Source: Streptomyces rubiginosohelvolus
Lineage (GTDB): Bacteria; Actinomycetota; Actinomycetes; Streptomycetales; Streptomycetaceae
NCBI RefSeq assembly: GCF_014649875.1
Contig: NZ_BMTW01000001.1
Location: 930,001-994,000 of the forward strand
Direction of reading: 5' to 3'
DNA: 64,000 nucleotides
In this document: positions 50,785 through 59,529 of the stretch, piece by piece
Layout of the letters: every line of letters begins with the position of its first letter
Position numbering within the stretch: the first letter of the stretch is position 1
Notes under the pieces: generated by a model
The model's database searches: none
What the model saw: the letters and a program-made list of their open reading frames with translations, nothing else
What the model was told of the DNA's origin: nothing
Program-made: the position numbers and the translations under genes

Positions 50785-51760
50785 ATGACACTCCGTATCC
50801 ATTTCACAGCAGACGACCTGGCACGCATCACGGTCACTCCCCGTCCTGACCCCATGTGGGAGTTGGTCAACAGCCTGCACACCCTGCAAGCCCGGCAGAC
50901 CGCATCCGAGTACGCGCCGTGGCTGCGGCACGTGCGGAAGCGGCTGGCCCGCAGCGACCTGAGGAGCCCGATCCGGCTACTCACGACGCTGGTCCCGCCC
51001 CCGGGGGAACTTCCCGGACTTCCTCACTCCGCCCCACAAGGGCGGTATGGAGGTCGCCCGTGACCTCGTGCTCGCCACTCCGGCGAGCCGCCTCCGCGCC
51101 GAACTGTCCGCCTGCTTCGGGCAGCGCACGCCGTCCGCATGGCTCCGGCGGCTCGCGGAGGGCGACCGGGCCGCCCGGCAGGAGCTCGACGGCGCGGTCG
51201 CCACGTACTTCCGCGAACTCCTGGCGCCCCAGTTGCACGTGATCGACGCCGTGGTGCACACCGACCGCGCGCACCACGGCCAGGACGTGCTGGAGGGCGG
51301 GGCCGAGCGGTTGCTGAGCACGCTGTCGCCGTCGATCCGCTGGGAGCCGCCGACGCTGGTCGCCGACTACCCGCGGGACGGCGACCTCCACCTGGGCGGG
51401 CGGGGCATCTCGCTGGTCCCGTCCTTCTTCTGCACGGGGCGCCCCATCACGCTCATCGACCCCGGCCTCCCGCCCGTACTCGTCTACCCCGCGAGCCGCC
51501 GCTCCGGATCCGCGGACACGCTCGACGGCCTGCCCGAACTGCTGGGGCGGACCCGGGCCATGGTCCTGTGCGCGCTGGCCTCACCGTGCGCGACGGGCGA
51601 ACTGGCCCGGCGGATCGGGGTGTCGATCGGGACGGCGAGCAAGCACGCGTCGGTGCTGCGCACCGCGAAGCTCGTCACCAGTACGCGCAGGGGCGGCGAG
51701 GTCGTGCACGCCCTGACCCCGCTCGGGCGGGAGCTGGCGCAGGGGCGGAGGGGCGGCTAG
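50785..51760 (+). pseudogene. DUF5937/ArsR-like regulator with a one-base frameshift
   Basis: Two open frames share a family alignment: the first (from ATG 50785) reads MTLRIHFTADDLARITVTPRP and stays in frame to PPPG, and the second runs from about 51008 to 51760 reading FPDFLTPPHKGGMEVARDLVL and ending in a winged helix (CATGELARRIGVSIGTASKHASVLR). The region is 976 bases; removing one base of the C5G5 run (50998-51007) gives a continuous 324-residue frame. It is either a mutation or a sequencing error. Confidence 0.8.
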
Positions 51761-51873
51761 GCCGGCCAGTCCGTCCGGGCCTCCTAAGCCGCTGCCGGCC
51801 TGTTGCCCGAGGCCGCCGGATCGCCGGCCCGCACGCTGCCCGCGGACCACAGGCCCGGCGTACGGTCCGCCCC

Positions 51874-53043
51874 TCAGGGACGCTCGGGTACGGGGGTTAC
51901 GGGGCCGCCCTGCTTCGGCACCGTTCCGCGCGGCGCCTCCGAGGCCTCGGGCGCCTCCGAGGCCTCCGGCACCGGCTGCGGCTCGACCGTACGTCCGAGC
52001 GCCCTCCGGGCCAGCCTTGCGGCCGCGGCCCAGAAGCGGTCCGGCAGGAACACCGCGTCGGCGATGATCATCGCGCCCGAGAACAGCGGCAGGCCCATGA
52101 GCACCGCAATGCCGATGTGCATGCCGAGCAGCATCGTCAGCACCGGGTACTTGAGCCTGCCGAACAGCACGAACGGGAAGGCGACCTGGAGGAGCACGGT
52201 CAGGTAGCCGACGACCGCGATGGCGAGCGCCTGCTCGTCCGCCCAGTGGGAGAGCACGGGCCACGGCTGGAAGAGGTCGAGGTTCAGGACGTAATGCAGC
52301 GCGGTTCCGGCTCCCCAGGTGCCGCCCTGCACCTTGTAGAGGCCCGCGGCGCCGTAGAGGAAGCAGACCTGGACACCGATCACGAGGAGCCCGCAGTTGT
52401 GCACGGCCGTGACCAAGGTGCGGCGTGCGTCGCCGAGCCGCGGTGGGAGGGAGGGCAGCCACCGGCGGCCGGAGGCGCGGCCGGCTCTCCTGGCATCCAG
52501 GGACCACCGGCGGCCGGACGCGGTGAGGACGAGGTAGAGCGCCATCAGGAGGACGAGGTTGTCGCCGCCGTCCGTCATGAAGATCGACCGCGCGTGGAAC
52601 GAGGCGACGACGACGGCGAAAAGCACGGAGACCGCGCGCGTCCGCCACCCCAGCAGGAACAGGACGCTGACGACGAGTGCCGCCGCGTAACAGAGTTCGA
52701 AGTACAGGCGGCTGTCGGAGAGGGTCAGCACACTGACCCAGCCGGTCTGGTCGAAGAGCTGCCGGGCCAGGTCCGGGGTCCACGGCGAACCGGGGCCCCA
52801 GATCTCGTCGCGGTGCGGGAACTCCCGCAGCAGGAAGACGAGATAGAGCAGGCCGTACCCGATGCGCAGCACCGCGATCGAGTAGAGGGAGAGGGGGCGT
52901 TCGGTCAGCAGCGCCCACGCGTGGCGTACCGCGCCCGTCACCCGTACCAGTGGACGGGTCGGGGCGGTGGCCGACTCGGGCGGACGGGTCGAGCTGTTGG
53001 CCGGCCCCGGCGGACGGATCGGGTCGTTGGCCGTCTCAGGCAT
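51874..53043 (-). CDS. HTTM domain protein
   Basis: A 389-residue membrane protein with the HTTM pattern of vitamin-K-dependent carboxylase relatives: SIAVLRIGYGLLYLVFLLRE, SFHARSIFMTDGGDNLVLLM, GLYKVQGGTWGAGTALHYV and several more helices. The function in bacteria is unsettled. The ATG overlaps the DUF5819 stop by eight bases, so the two are coupled. The C-terminal 35 residues are disordered. Confidence 0.87.
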   Translation of the reverse strand: MPETANDPIRPPGPANSSTRPPESATAPTRPLVRVTGAVRHAWALLTERPLSLYSIAVLRIGYGLLYLVFLLREFPHRDEIWGPGSPWTPDLARQLFDQTGWVSVLTLSDSRLYFELCYAAALVVSVLFLLGWRTRAVSVLFAVVVASFHARSIFMTDGGDNLVLLMALYLVLTASGRRWSLDARRAGRASGRRWLPSLPPRLGDARRTLVTAVHNCGLLVIGVQVCFLYGAAGLYKVQGGTWGAGTALHYVLNLDLFQPWPVLSHWADEQALAIAVVGYLTVLLQVAFPFVLFGRLKYPVLTMLLGMHIGIAVLMGLPLFSGAMIIADAVFLPDRFWAAAARLARRALGRTVEPQPVPEASEAPEASEAPRGTVPKQGGPVTPVPERP

Positions 53044-53665
53044 CGGAGGTCACCTTCCACCAGGGCAGGAGCCGTGTCTCGGCGTTCTTCGTGGCGGCGG
53101 TTCGGCGGTCGAGGTCCGTGCTGCCCTGAGCGGCGACGGGCAGGGTGACCACCCGGAGCTGGATGTTCTCGAACGGCTTGCCGTCCCGTTCGGCCATGCG
53201 GTCGGCGGCGATGTTGCGCAGGTAGCGCTGCATCATGACGGCCCGGTCCGAGCGCGAGAGGTCGTCGCCTCCGTGGAGTTCGGCGTACGACGTCCAGGAC
53301 CGGCGCAGCATGTTCTGCGAGGTGTGACTGGGGAAGGCGTTGTGCTTGATGTCGGAGGCGTCCACGGCGGTCAGATCGAACCAGTCGCTGACTTGGACGG
53401 AGCCGTCCGGGGCGGTGTGCGCGGTCCGCGCGGAGATCTGTCGGTTGACGGAGTCCGGATCCGGTGCGAACAGCCGCCAGTTCTGCTCGAAGAAGGGGTA
53501 GATCCAGGCGTCCACCTGGGAGTTGAAGCGCTGCGACACCGTATTCGGCGGCGCCACGTGCAAGAACACCAGGCCGACGTGGGCCAGGGCCGTGGCCAGG
53601 CAGAGCGCCACGGCGGTATTGAGGACTCTTCTGCGTACATGTTCCGTCGTGACTCCACCCAGCAC
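53036..53665 (-). CDS. DUF5819 family protein
   Basis: A 209-residue protein with one N-terminal membrane helix (RRVLNTAVALCLATALAHVGL) and an external domain (SQRFNSQVDAWIYPFFEQNWRLFAPDP). DUF5819 genes are typically next to HTTM genes, as here, so the two proteins probably act together in the membrane. The GTG at 53665 is the only start that keeps the membrane helix intact. Confidence 0.85.
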   Translation of the reverse strand: MLGGVTTEHVRRRVLNTAVALCLATALAHVGLVFLHVAPPNTVSQRFNSQVDAWIYPFFEQNWRLFAPDPDSVNRQISARTAHTAPDGSVQVSDWFDLTAVDASDIKHNAFPSHTSQNMLRRSWTSYAELHGGDDLSRSDRAVMMQRYLRNIAADRMAERDGKPFENIQLRVVTLPVAAQGSTDLDRRTAATKNAETRLLPWWKVTSDA

Positions 53666-53711
53666 GTGCCCCAGCCCCGCCCTGTTCCTTGTCGTCGTCC
53701 GTCTCGTGGAA

Positions 53712-53749
53712 GCGCGCGGCGGGGCAGGAGGACATGCCCCGCCGCGCGC
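53712..53749 (-). terminator. Terminator after the ice-binding gene
   Basis: A perfect 15-bp inverted repeat (53712-53726 with 53735-53749) lies just past the ice-binding gene stop. Confidence 0.8.
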
Positions 53750-53780
53750 CGGTCAGCCGGCGCGCGTGCCGCGCCGCCGG

Positions 53781-55031
53781 TCAGCCTTCGTGGTGCCCGG
53801 CGCCTTCCGGCTTGTCGCCGTAGCCGCCGTGCTCCTCACCGTGGCCGGGGCCCTGGTCGCCGGGGCGCCCGTCGCCGTAGCCGCCGCTGTCGTGACCACC
53901 GGAGTGGCCGCCGGTGCCGCCACCCTTGCCACCGCCGGTGTGGCCGCCCGTGTGACCGCCGGTGCCGCCGCCCTTGTTGCCACCGGTGACGCCGCCCTTG
54001 CCGCCGCCCGTGGTGTTGCCGGCGATGTTCCCGGACGTGTTGCCGACGGTGTTCCCCGTGGTGGTCCCGGTGGTGGTCGAGCCGCCCGGAGTGCCGCCGG
54101 TCGTGCCGCCCGTCAGAACGCCGCCGAGCACCCCGCCCAGCACACCGCCGGTGCCGCCGGTGGTGCCGCCGGTCAGGACACCGCCGAGCACCCCGCCCAG
54201 CACACCGCCCGTGGTGCCGGTGGTGGTACCCGTCGTGGTTCCTGTCGTCGTGCCCGTCGTGGTCCCGGTGGTCGTACCGGACGTGGTGCCGCCCGAGCAG
54301 GTGGACCGGGTGATGCGGTTGTTGTCCAGGGTGACCGAGCCGTTACGGGCCAGCGCGCGGCCCTCGATGGTCGCGCCGGTGGTCACGCTGATCGAGGTCA
54401 GGGCCAGGATGTTGCCGATGAAGGTCGAATCCGTGCCGAGCGTGGCCGAACTGCCGATCTGCCAGAACACATTGCACGGCTGCGCACCGTTGATGAGGTT
54501 GACGCGGCTGGCGGACGCCGTCGTCAGACCCGAGCCGACCTGGAAGACCCACACCGCGTTGGGGTCACCCTCCGCGTCGAGAGTGAGCGTGCCGGTGAGG
54601 CCCAGCGTCGAGGACGCCGTGTAGACGCCGGGCACCAGCGTCAGGCCCCCGGCGTCCGGCGGCAGCGCGGCGTCCGTGGCCTGGCCCGCCGCGTTGTTGT
54701 ACGCCACCACCAGGTCGGACTTGGCCTGGAGCGCGACCGCGTTCGCCGAGTGCTGGACGCCGTTCACCAGGCCCGGCGGAAATCCGCTGATGGCCGTTCC
54801 CGGGCTGACGCCGACGTCCCCAGTGATCACCGTAGGCCCGGTGTTGGTAACCGACTCCCCTGCCAGCACCGCGAAACTGTCCGCCGTTCCGAGCGGCACC
54901 GGCGTGGCGATGGCGAACGCCGGTGACGACGTCACCGCGACCATCGTGGCAGCGACCGTCGCGGCGAGCGCGGCCGTGATCCAGGAAGAAACAATGCGCC
55001 GAACTGCAAGGTCAGATTTTCTGAGCTTCAA
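53781..55031 (-). CDS. Secreted ice-binding-like protein (DUF3494) with repetitive Gly/Thr tail
   Basis: A 416-residue protein with a signal peptide (cleavage near AFAIATP at about 40), then a DUF3494 beta-solenoid (about 45-245): FAVLAGESVTNTGPTVITGDVG, VQHSANAVALQAKSDLV, TFIGNILALTSISVTTGATI, ALARNGSVTLDNNRI. From about 245 the tail is Gly/Thr-rich, with GTTT repeats, two GGVLGGVLGGVL blocks and a Gly/His/Lys end. DUF3494 proteins bind ice or act as adhesins. The best start is a TTG at 55031 without a clear ribosome binding site, so it is uncertain. Confidence 0.88.
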   Translation of the reverse strand: MKLRKSDLAVRRIVSSWITAALAATVAATMVAVTSSPAFAIATPVPLGTADSFAVLAGESVTNTGPTVITGDVGVSPGTAISGFPPGLVNGVQHSANAVALQAKSDLVVAYNNAAGQATDAALPPDAGGLTLVPGVYTASSTLGLTGTLTLDAEGDPNAVWVFQVGSGLTTASASRVNLINGAQPCNVFWQIGSSATLGTDSTFIGNILALTSISVTTGATIEGRALARNGSVTLDNNRITRSTCSGGTTSGTTTGTTTGTTTGTTTGTTTGTTGGVLGGVLGGVLTGGTTGGTGGVLGGVLGGVLTGGTTGGTPGGSTTTGTTTGNTVGNTSGNIAGNTTGGGKGGVTGGNKGGGTGGHTGGHTGGGKGGGTGGHSGGHDSGGYGDGRPGDQGPGHGEEHGGYGDKPEGAGHHEG

Positions 55032-55125
55032 CAGAAATCGACTTTCTGTGCGAGGCGGCGACTTCCGAGCCGTTCACGGTTTCCCGGAAGCCCTCGTGTT
55101 GTCGGCAGCACATTACGCACAGAAA
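55031..55125. promoter_or_regulatory. ACAGAAA inverted repeats upstream of the ice-binding gene
   Basis: Left and right arms ACAGAAA (55031-55037) and TTTCTGT (55043-55049) form a 7-bp inverted repeat at the start codon. The overlapping TTTCTGTGCG (55043-55052) is repeated as its complement CGCACAGAAA at 55116-55125. Regulation by a dimeric protein is plausible. The wider gap 55126-55327 is AT-rich and contains a GAATCCTT/AAGGATTC hairpin at 55208-55230 and no gene. Confidence 0.55.
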
Positions 55126-55327
55126 CACCCTGAAAGTCCGGAGAAATGACGCTAAATACGACGCTCTTTTCCGGGACGATCAAGGAGAACGCTTTTTTCG
55201 CACTACAGAATCCTTTCTCCGGAAGGATTCCCTCCGAACGCACGAACCGAATGGAAAACAATGCGTCACGCGTTCCTATCAATTACCGGAATTCGCCGGC
55301 CGCCGCCCTGTCGTCCCGTGGCGGTTC

Positions 55328-56887
55328 CTACGCCGCCGTCAGGTCCCGGGACCTCAGCGCCAGCCACAGGTCGTAGCGGGCGCTCGGGGGGCGCAGCAGC
55401 GAGCGCTGGAGCACCGTTTCGAGCCGGGTGAGGCGCTTGCGGGCGCCGGGTACGGAGATGCCCAGCTCGGCGGCGGCAGGTCCGAGGCGGCCCTCGCACC
55501 GCACCCAGGTGCGCAGGGTCTCCTCGGCGCCGAGGACGGGGGCCAGTTGCTGGTCCGCCCAGTCGCGTACGGCGGGGCGGACCAGGATCGCGTCGAGACC
55601 GCCCGCCGCCTCCGACGCAGCGGAGGCCGACGTACCGGAGGCCGACGATCCGGAGGCCGGCGATCCGGAGGCCGGCGATCCGGACTGCGCGGGCTCGGGG
55701 GTGCACGCCGGGGCGGGGGTGGAGCGGACGCGCAGGGCCAGGTCGAGGGCGGCCTGGTCGGCCAGCCGGTGCAGGTCGAGGCCGAGCAGCTCGCCGATGA
55801 GCCGCAACCGGGCGGCGAGGGTGTTGCGGTGGACCTTGAGATGGCCGGTCGCGTGCGACGAGAACGCCAGCCAGGAAGCGGCCGTGGCCAGCAGCTCCTG
55901 GCTCCCGGGGTCCTGCGGGCGGCGCGGAACATGGGTCAGGAGCGGGTTCAGCAGCTCGTCCGCCCACCGGCGGCCGGCCGGTCCGACGACGAGCGCGGGA
56001 TCCGGCGAGACCCCGAACCGGGCGTGCCGGGCAGGCAGTTCGCGGGCGACGGCCAAGGCGTGGAAGGCCTGGCGGTAGCCGGTCGCGGTGTCGGCCAGTG
56101 GCACGGGCTCGCTGACGCCCACGACGCAGTCGCCCACCCGGGCGGCGACTGTCTCGTCGGTCGGGACGGCACCCGGCTCCGGCTCCTTCGCCTCCGCGGG
56201 CATGACCAGGATGAGGTGGCGGGCGTAGACGGGGCACCGCACGATCCAGGAGCGGCCGCCGTCCGCGTCCACGCAGACCCGGGCCACCTCGTCGCGACCG
56301 CCGCCGGAACACTCCACGACGCACACCCGCACCGGATCGGGGAGCCGGGGGCGCAGCGCACCGGCGACCTGCTGGGCGATGGAGAGCTGACCCGTCATCA
56401 GCAGGTGCAGCACCGCCTCACGGCCCCGGGACTCGGCGAGGTCCACCCGGCGGCGCTTGCGCTCCAGCGTCTCGGCCTGGAGGCACAGGGACAGCGGGAG
56501 GACCACGTCGGCCAGCAGCGTGGCGAGCCCGGTGGCCACCGGCCGGGGCGTGACGACGGCGAGCACGGGGCCGGTGTCGTCACCGACGCCCGGAGGGAAG
56601 ACGCTCAGGGGGAAGAGCAGGGCGGTGTACGCACCGGTGTCCACGGCATACGCCTGTACCCCGCGCTCGGTGAGGGCGCTCGCGCCCTCGGCGACCAGCC
56701 CCGCGACATCGGGCACCATCGCCCCCGCCGTACGGGCCGCGGCGTGCAGCACCGTCCCGTCCGGCCCGACGAGCCCGGCCCAGCCCTCGGCCCGCCCGGC
56801 CAGCCAGCGCAGCAGCCCGGCCGTGCCGCCGGTGCGGGCCAGCCGGTGCATCCGCAGAAGATCGTCCGCGCGCTCCCCTGATCGCAT
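55328..56887 (-). CDS. PucR/CdaR-type regulator with two HTH segments
   Basis: A 519-residue protein. The N-terminal 120 residues are a sensor-like domain (VAGLVAEGASALTERGVQAYAVDTGAY), the middle has a GGDEF-like region, and two PucR-type HTHs occur near 355-395 (HATGHLKVHRNTLAARLRLIG) and 460-515 (CEGRLGPAAAELGISVPGARKRL). A SGSPASG low-complexity run lies between them. GGGGGA precedes the ATG at 56887. It is divergent from the sliding clamp gene. Confidence 0.85.
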   Translation of the reverse strand: MRSGERADDLLRMHRLARTGGTAGLLRWLAGRAEGWAGLVGPDGTVLHAAARTAGAMVPDVAGLVAEGASALTERGVQAYAVDTGAYTALLFPLSVFPPGVGDDTGPVLAVVTPRPVATGLATLLADVVLPLSLCLQAETLERKRRRVDLAESRGREAVLHLLMTGQLSIAQQVAGALRPRLPDPVRVCVVECSGGGRDEVARVCVDADGGRSWIVRCPVYARHLILVMPAEAKEPEPGAVPTDETVAARVGDCVVGVSEPVPLADTATGYRQAFHALAVARELPARHARFGVSPDPALVVGPAGRRWADELLNPLLTHVPRRPQDPGSQELLATAASWLAFSSHATGHLKVHRNTLAARLRLIGELLGLDLHRLADQAALDLALRVRSTPAPACTPEPAQSGSPASGSPASGSSASGTSASAASEAAGGLDAILVRPAVRDWADQQLAPVLGAEETLRTWVRCEGRLGPAAAELGISVPGARKRLTRLETVLQRSLLRPPSARYDLWLALRSRDLTAA

Positions 56888-57245
56888 CCATCCCCCGTTC
56901 CGCCCAGGACACAGCCGTGTCGCCGGTGACCGGGCCATTCTGACTGTGCGGACCGATACCCCGGCGGCCGTCCCGATGGGCGTATTGAATCTCCCGGTGC
57001 CCCTACCCCTCGATCTATCGTCCGAACGTGTTCCGGCACGTCGGGGGACGACGGGGGAGGCCGGAACACGGTACGCGGGAACGCGGCGGCAGCGGCTCAC
57101 GGGGGTGGTCGCTGTCGCCGGTTGCCGCGCTCCCTGGCGTGTTACCGCGCTCCCGGGCGTGAGAGCTGCGCTGTGGGCGCGCCTGATTGTCAGTGGTGCC
57201 TCGTAACGTCGGACGCAGGAGTCGGCCTACGGAAGAGGGCACCCC
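56888..57245. promoter_or_regulatory. Divergent region between the regulator and clamp genes
   Basis: 358 bases with no gene. The 20-bp unit GTTGCCGCGCTCCCTGGCGT at 57121-57140 is repeated with two changes at 57141-57160, a spacing of two helical turns. TAACGT near 57209 could be a -10 box for the clamp gene. Confidence 0.5.
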
Positions 57246-58394
57246 ATGGAATTTCGCATCGAGCGCAGCGCCCTGACCGAGGCCGTGTCCTGGGCGGCCC
57301 GCGTCCTGCCCGTGCGCTCGCCCGTTCCCGTACTGGGCGGACTGCTGCTGGACACGGATGCCGGATCCGGGGACGGGACCGGGGCCGGGCGGCTGCGGAT
57401 CTCCGGGCTGGACTACGAGGCGTCCGCGCGCATCGACGTGGAGGGCGAAGTCCTGCGGCCCGGGAAGGCGCTCGTCATGGGGCGGCGGCTCCTGGACATC
57501 TGCAAGGTGCTGCCCGACGGGCCCGTGGAGTGCGCGGTGGAGGGCTCGCGGTTCACGGTGTCGGGCGACGGGGCCCGGTTCGGCCTCTCCGTGCTGCCGC
57601 TCGACGACTACCCGGCGCTGCCCCCGCTCCCGCGGGTGCGGGGCGCGGTGGACGCGGAGCTGTTCGCGGCGGCGGTGGCCGATGTGGCGGTGGCGGCGGG
57701 GCGCGACGACACGCTGCCCGTGCTCACGGGGATCCGGCTGGGGCTCGACGGCGACACGATGACGCTCGCCGCGACCGACCGCTACCGCTTCGCCGTGCGG
57801 ACCCTCCCGTGGAAGGCGGCCGCGCCCGGCGAGAGCGCCGACGTCATCGTCTCCGCCCGCCGGCTCACCGAGATCGCCCGCTCGCTGGGCCGTTCCGGGC
57901 TGGTGAGCGTCGCCCTGGACGCCGGTTCGGCGGGCTTCGAGCACGCGGGCATGCGCACCACCGTACGGCTCCTGGAAGGCCGACTGCCGCGCCACGAGAA
58001 GCTGTTCGCGCTGGAGGACCCGGCCGTGGCGGTGGTGGACCGGGCCCGGCTGACGGAGGCGGCCAAGCGGGTCTCCGTCGTCGCCGACGGGGACAGCCCG
58101 GTCCAGATGACGTTCTCCCGCGCCGACGCCTCCGTGACGCTCCGGGCGGGCTACGAGGACGACGTGGCCTCCCAGCGGCTGCCGGCCACGCTGGAAGGGG
58201 CCGAGGAGCTGACGGTGGCCTTCAACCCGGCGTATCTGGCGGACGCGTTGGCCTCCTTCACCGGTCCTGCCCTGCGGCTCCAGCTGCTGGGGGCGGGCCA
58301 GCGCGCGCTGATCACGGACGGGGCGCCGACGGACGGGGCGGGCCCGGACACGCACCGGCATCTGCTGATGTCGGTGCGGCCGCAGTTGGTGTGA
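57246..58394 (+). CDS. DNA polymerase III beta sliding clamp paralogue
   Basis: A 382-residue protein with three clamp domains: EFRIERSALTEAVSWAARVLPVRS at the start, VEGEVLRPGKALVMGRRLLDICKVLP in domain 1, TDRYRFAVRTLPW in domain 2, and GYEDDVASQRLPATLEGAEELTVAFNP in domain 3. The C-terminal peptide-binding ending reads LMSVRPQ where dnaN proteins have L-M-P-x-R-L. It lies outside any oriC/dnaA context, so it is a second clamp gene; streptomycetes are known to carry such paralogues. Confidence 0.88.
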   Translation: MEFRIERSALTEAVSWAARVLPVRSPVPVLGGLLLDTDAGSGDGTGAGRLRISGLDYEASARIDVEGEVLRPGKALVMGRRLLDICKVLPDGPVECAVEGSRFTVSGDGARFGLSVLPLDDYPALPPLPRVRGAVDAELFAAAVADVAVAAGRDDTLPVLTGIRLGLDGDTMTLAATDRYRFAVRTLPWKAAAPGESADVIVSARRLTEIARSLGRSGLVSVALDAGSAGFEHAGMRTTVRLLEGRLPRHEKLFALEDPAVAVVDRARLTEAAKRVSVVADGDSPVQMTFSRADASVTLRAGYEDDVASQRLPATLEGAEELTVAFNPAYLADALASFTGPALRLQLLGAGQRALITDGAPTDGAGPDTHRHLLMSVRPQLV

Positions 58395-58461
58395 CGGGGT
58401 CGCCCGCTGTCCGTCCTTGCCGCCGTCCGTCCTGCCGCTGTCCGTACCCGCCGCGCGGGTG

Positions 58462-59529
58462 TCAGTCCTGCGGCCGGACACCCGCCTCGTCGACCACCGC
58501 CGTCTCGATCACCGCGCTGTCACCGAGGAAGTCGCCCTTCTTCCCGTACTCCGTGTCCTTCGTCAGGTGGCTGCTCCAGCCCAGGTAGGACAGATCCTCC
58601 GGGTCGAAGACCCACTCGGTGCGCACGCCGGAACGCTCGTCGTCGCGGGCGATGCCCACGCCCTTGCGGCCCAGGGCGTCCACCGCGTCGGGGGCCTCGG
58701 TGACGCCGGGGATGAGCGCGGCCGCCTTGTAGAGCGCGGCGGCGGTGCCGGGCGGCAGGATCGTGTCACCGATCAGGCCCCCGATCGCCTCGAAGAGAGC
58801 CTGGTCACGGTCCTCCCCCTCGAACTTCGGGGTGATCTCGGAGAGGTAGTCCAGCAGTTCCTGCGGATCGGTCGGCAGGGTGGCCAGCCAGCGGTAGGTG
58901 GGCCGGTGGAGGCCCGGCCGGGTGCCCTCGCTGTCGCCCAGCTCGGCGTTGATGGGCAGGGTTTCCCCGTGTTGACGGCTCAGACCGAGCTTCTTCTGCG
59001 GGCCGGGCTTCTGCGAGTACCAGGTCTCCGACTCCTCCAACGGCTGGACGAGCAGCTTGCCGGTCGTCAGGTCGACGTCCCGGCCCGTGCCGCGTGTGTA
59101 GACGAACTGGTCGTCGCGGACCGGCAGGGCCTCGCCCTTCCCCGCCGCGTCCGAGATGCGCAGGAGCACCTGGGACACCGACCGGGTCTCCCCCGCGGAG
59201 CCCGTGCCCGCCGGGCCGCCGTTCTGCGCGGCGTACCCCAGGACCAGCGCCCCGGCCACGGCCAGCGCGGTGGCGGGCGCCAGGAAGGAGGGCCGCAGCA
59301 GGCGCGACCGGTCGGGGCGGCCGGCTCGCTCGCGGGCGCGGTCCTGGGCGTCGGCCCCGGTACGGCCCTGGGCGCGGGCGGTGTCGTCGTCGATCAGGTT
59401 CATCAGGCGTTCCCTGTGGTGCTCGTGACGGCCCGGCGGAAGGTCGGTCCCGGGGGCGGGCGGCAGCAGCCGCGCCAGTTCGGCGCGCTCGGCCGCGTAC
59501 GCTTCGCGGCCGTTGTCGGTGCCCGTCAT
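58462..59529 (-). CDS. CU044_5270-type protein partnered with an ECF sigma factor
   Basis: A 355-residue protein. A cytoplasmic Ala/Glu/Arg-rich N-terminus of about 80 residues leads to a transmembrane helix at about 84-103 (FLAPATALAVAGALVLGYAA) and a long extracellular part (SQVLLRISDAAGKGEALPVRDDQFVYTR). I recall the CU044_5270 family name. Its ATG overlaps the sigma stop (ATGA), so it may be the membrane-bound regulator of that sigma factor. Confidence 0.78.
   Translation of the reverse strand: MTGTDNGREAYAAERAELARLLPPAPGTDLPPGRHEHHRERLMNLIDDDTARAQGRTGADAQDRARERAGRPDRSRLLRPSFLAPATALAVAGALVLGYAAQNGGPAGTGSAGETRSVSQVLLRISDAAGKGEALPVRDDQFVYTRGTGRDVDLTTGKLLVQPLEESETWYSQKPGPQKKLGLSRQHGETLPINAELGDSEGTRPGLHRPTYRWLATLPTDPQELLDYLSEITPKFEGEDRDQALFEAIGGLIGDTILPPGTAAALYKAAALIPGVTEAPDAVDALGRKGVGIARDDERSGVRTEWVFDPEDLSYLGWSSHLTKDTEYGKKGDFLGDSAVIETAVVDEAGVRPQD

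Noticed and set aside
55208-55230. GAATCCTT/AAGGATTC hairpin as a terminator
   Set aside because: No gene ends just upstream in the needed direction, so it is described only as a structure in the intergenic region.
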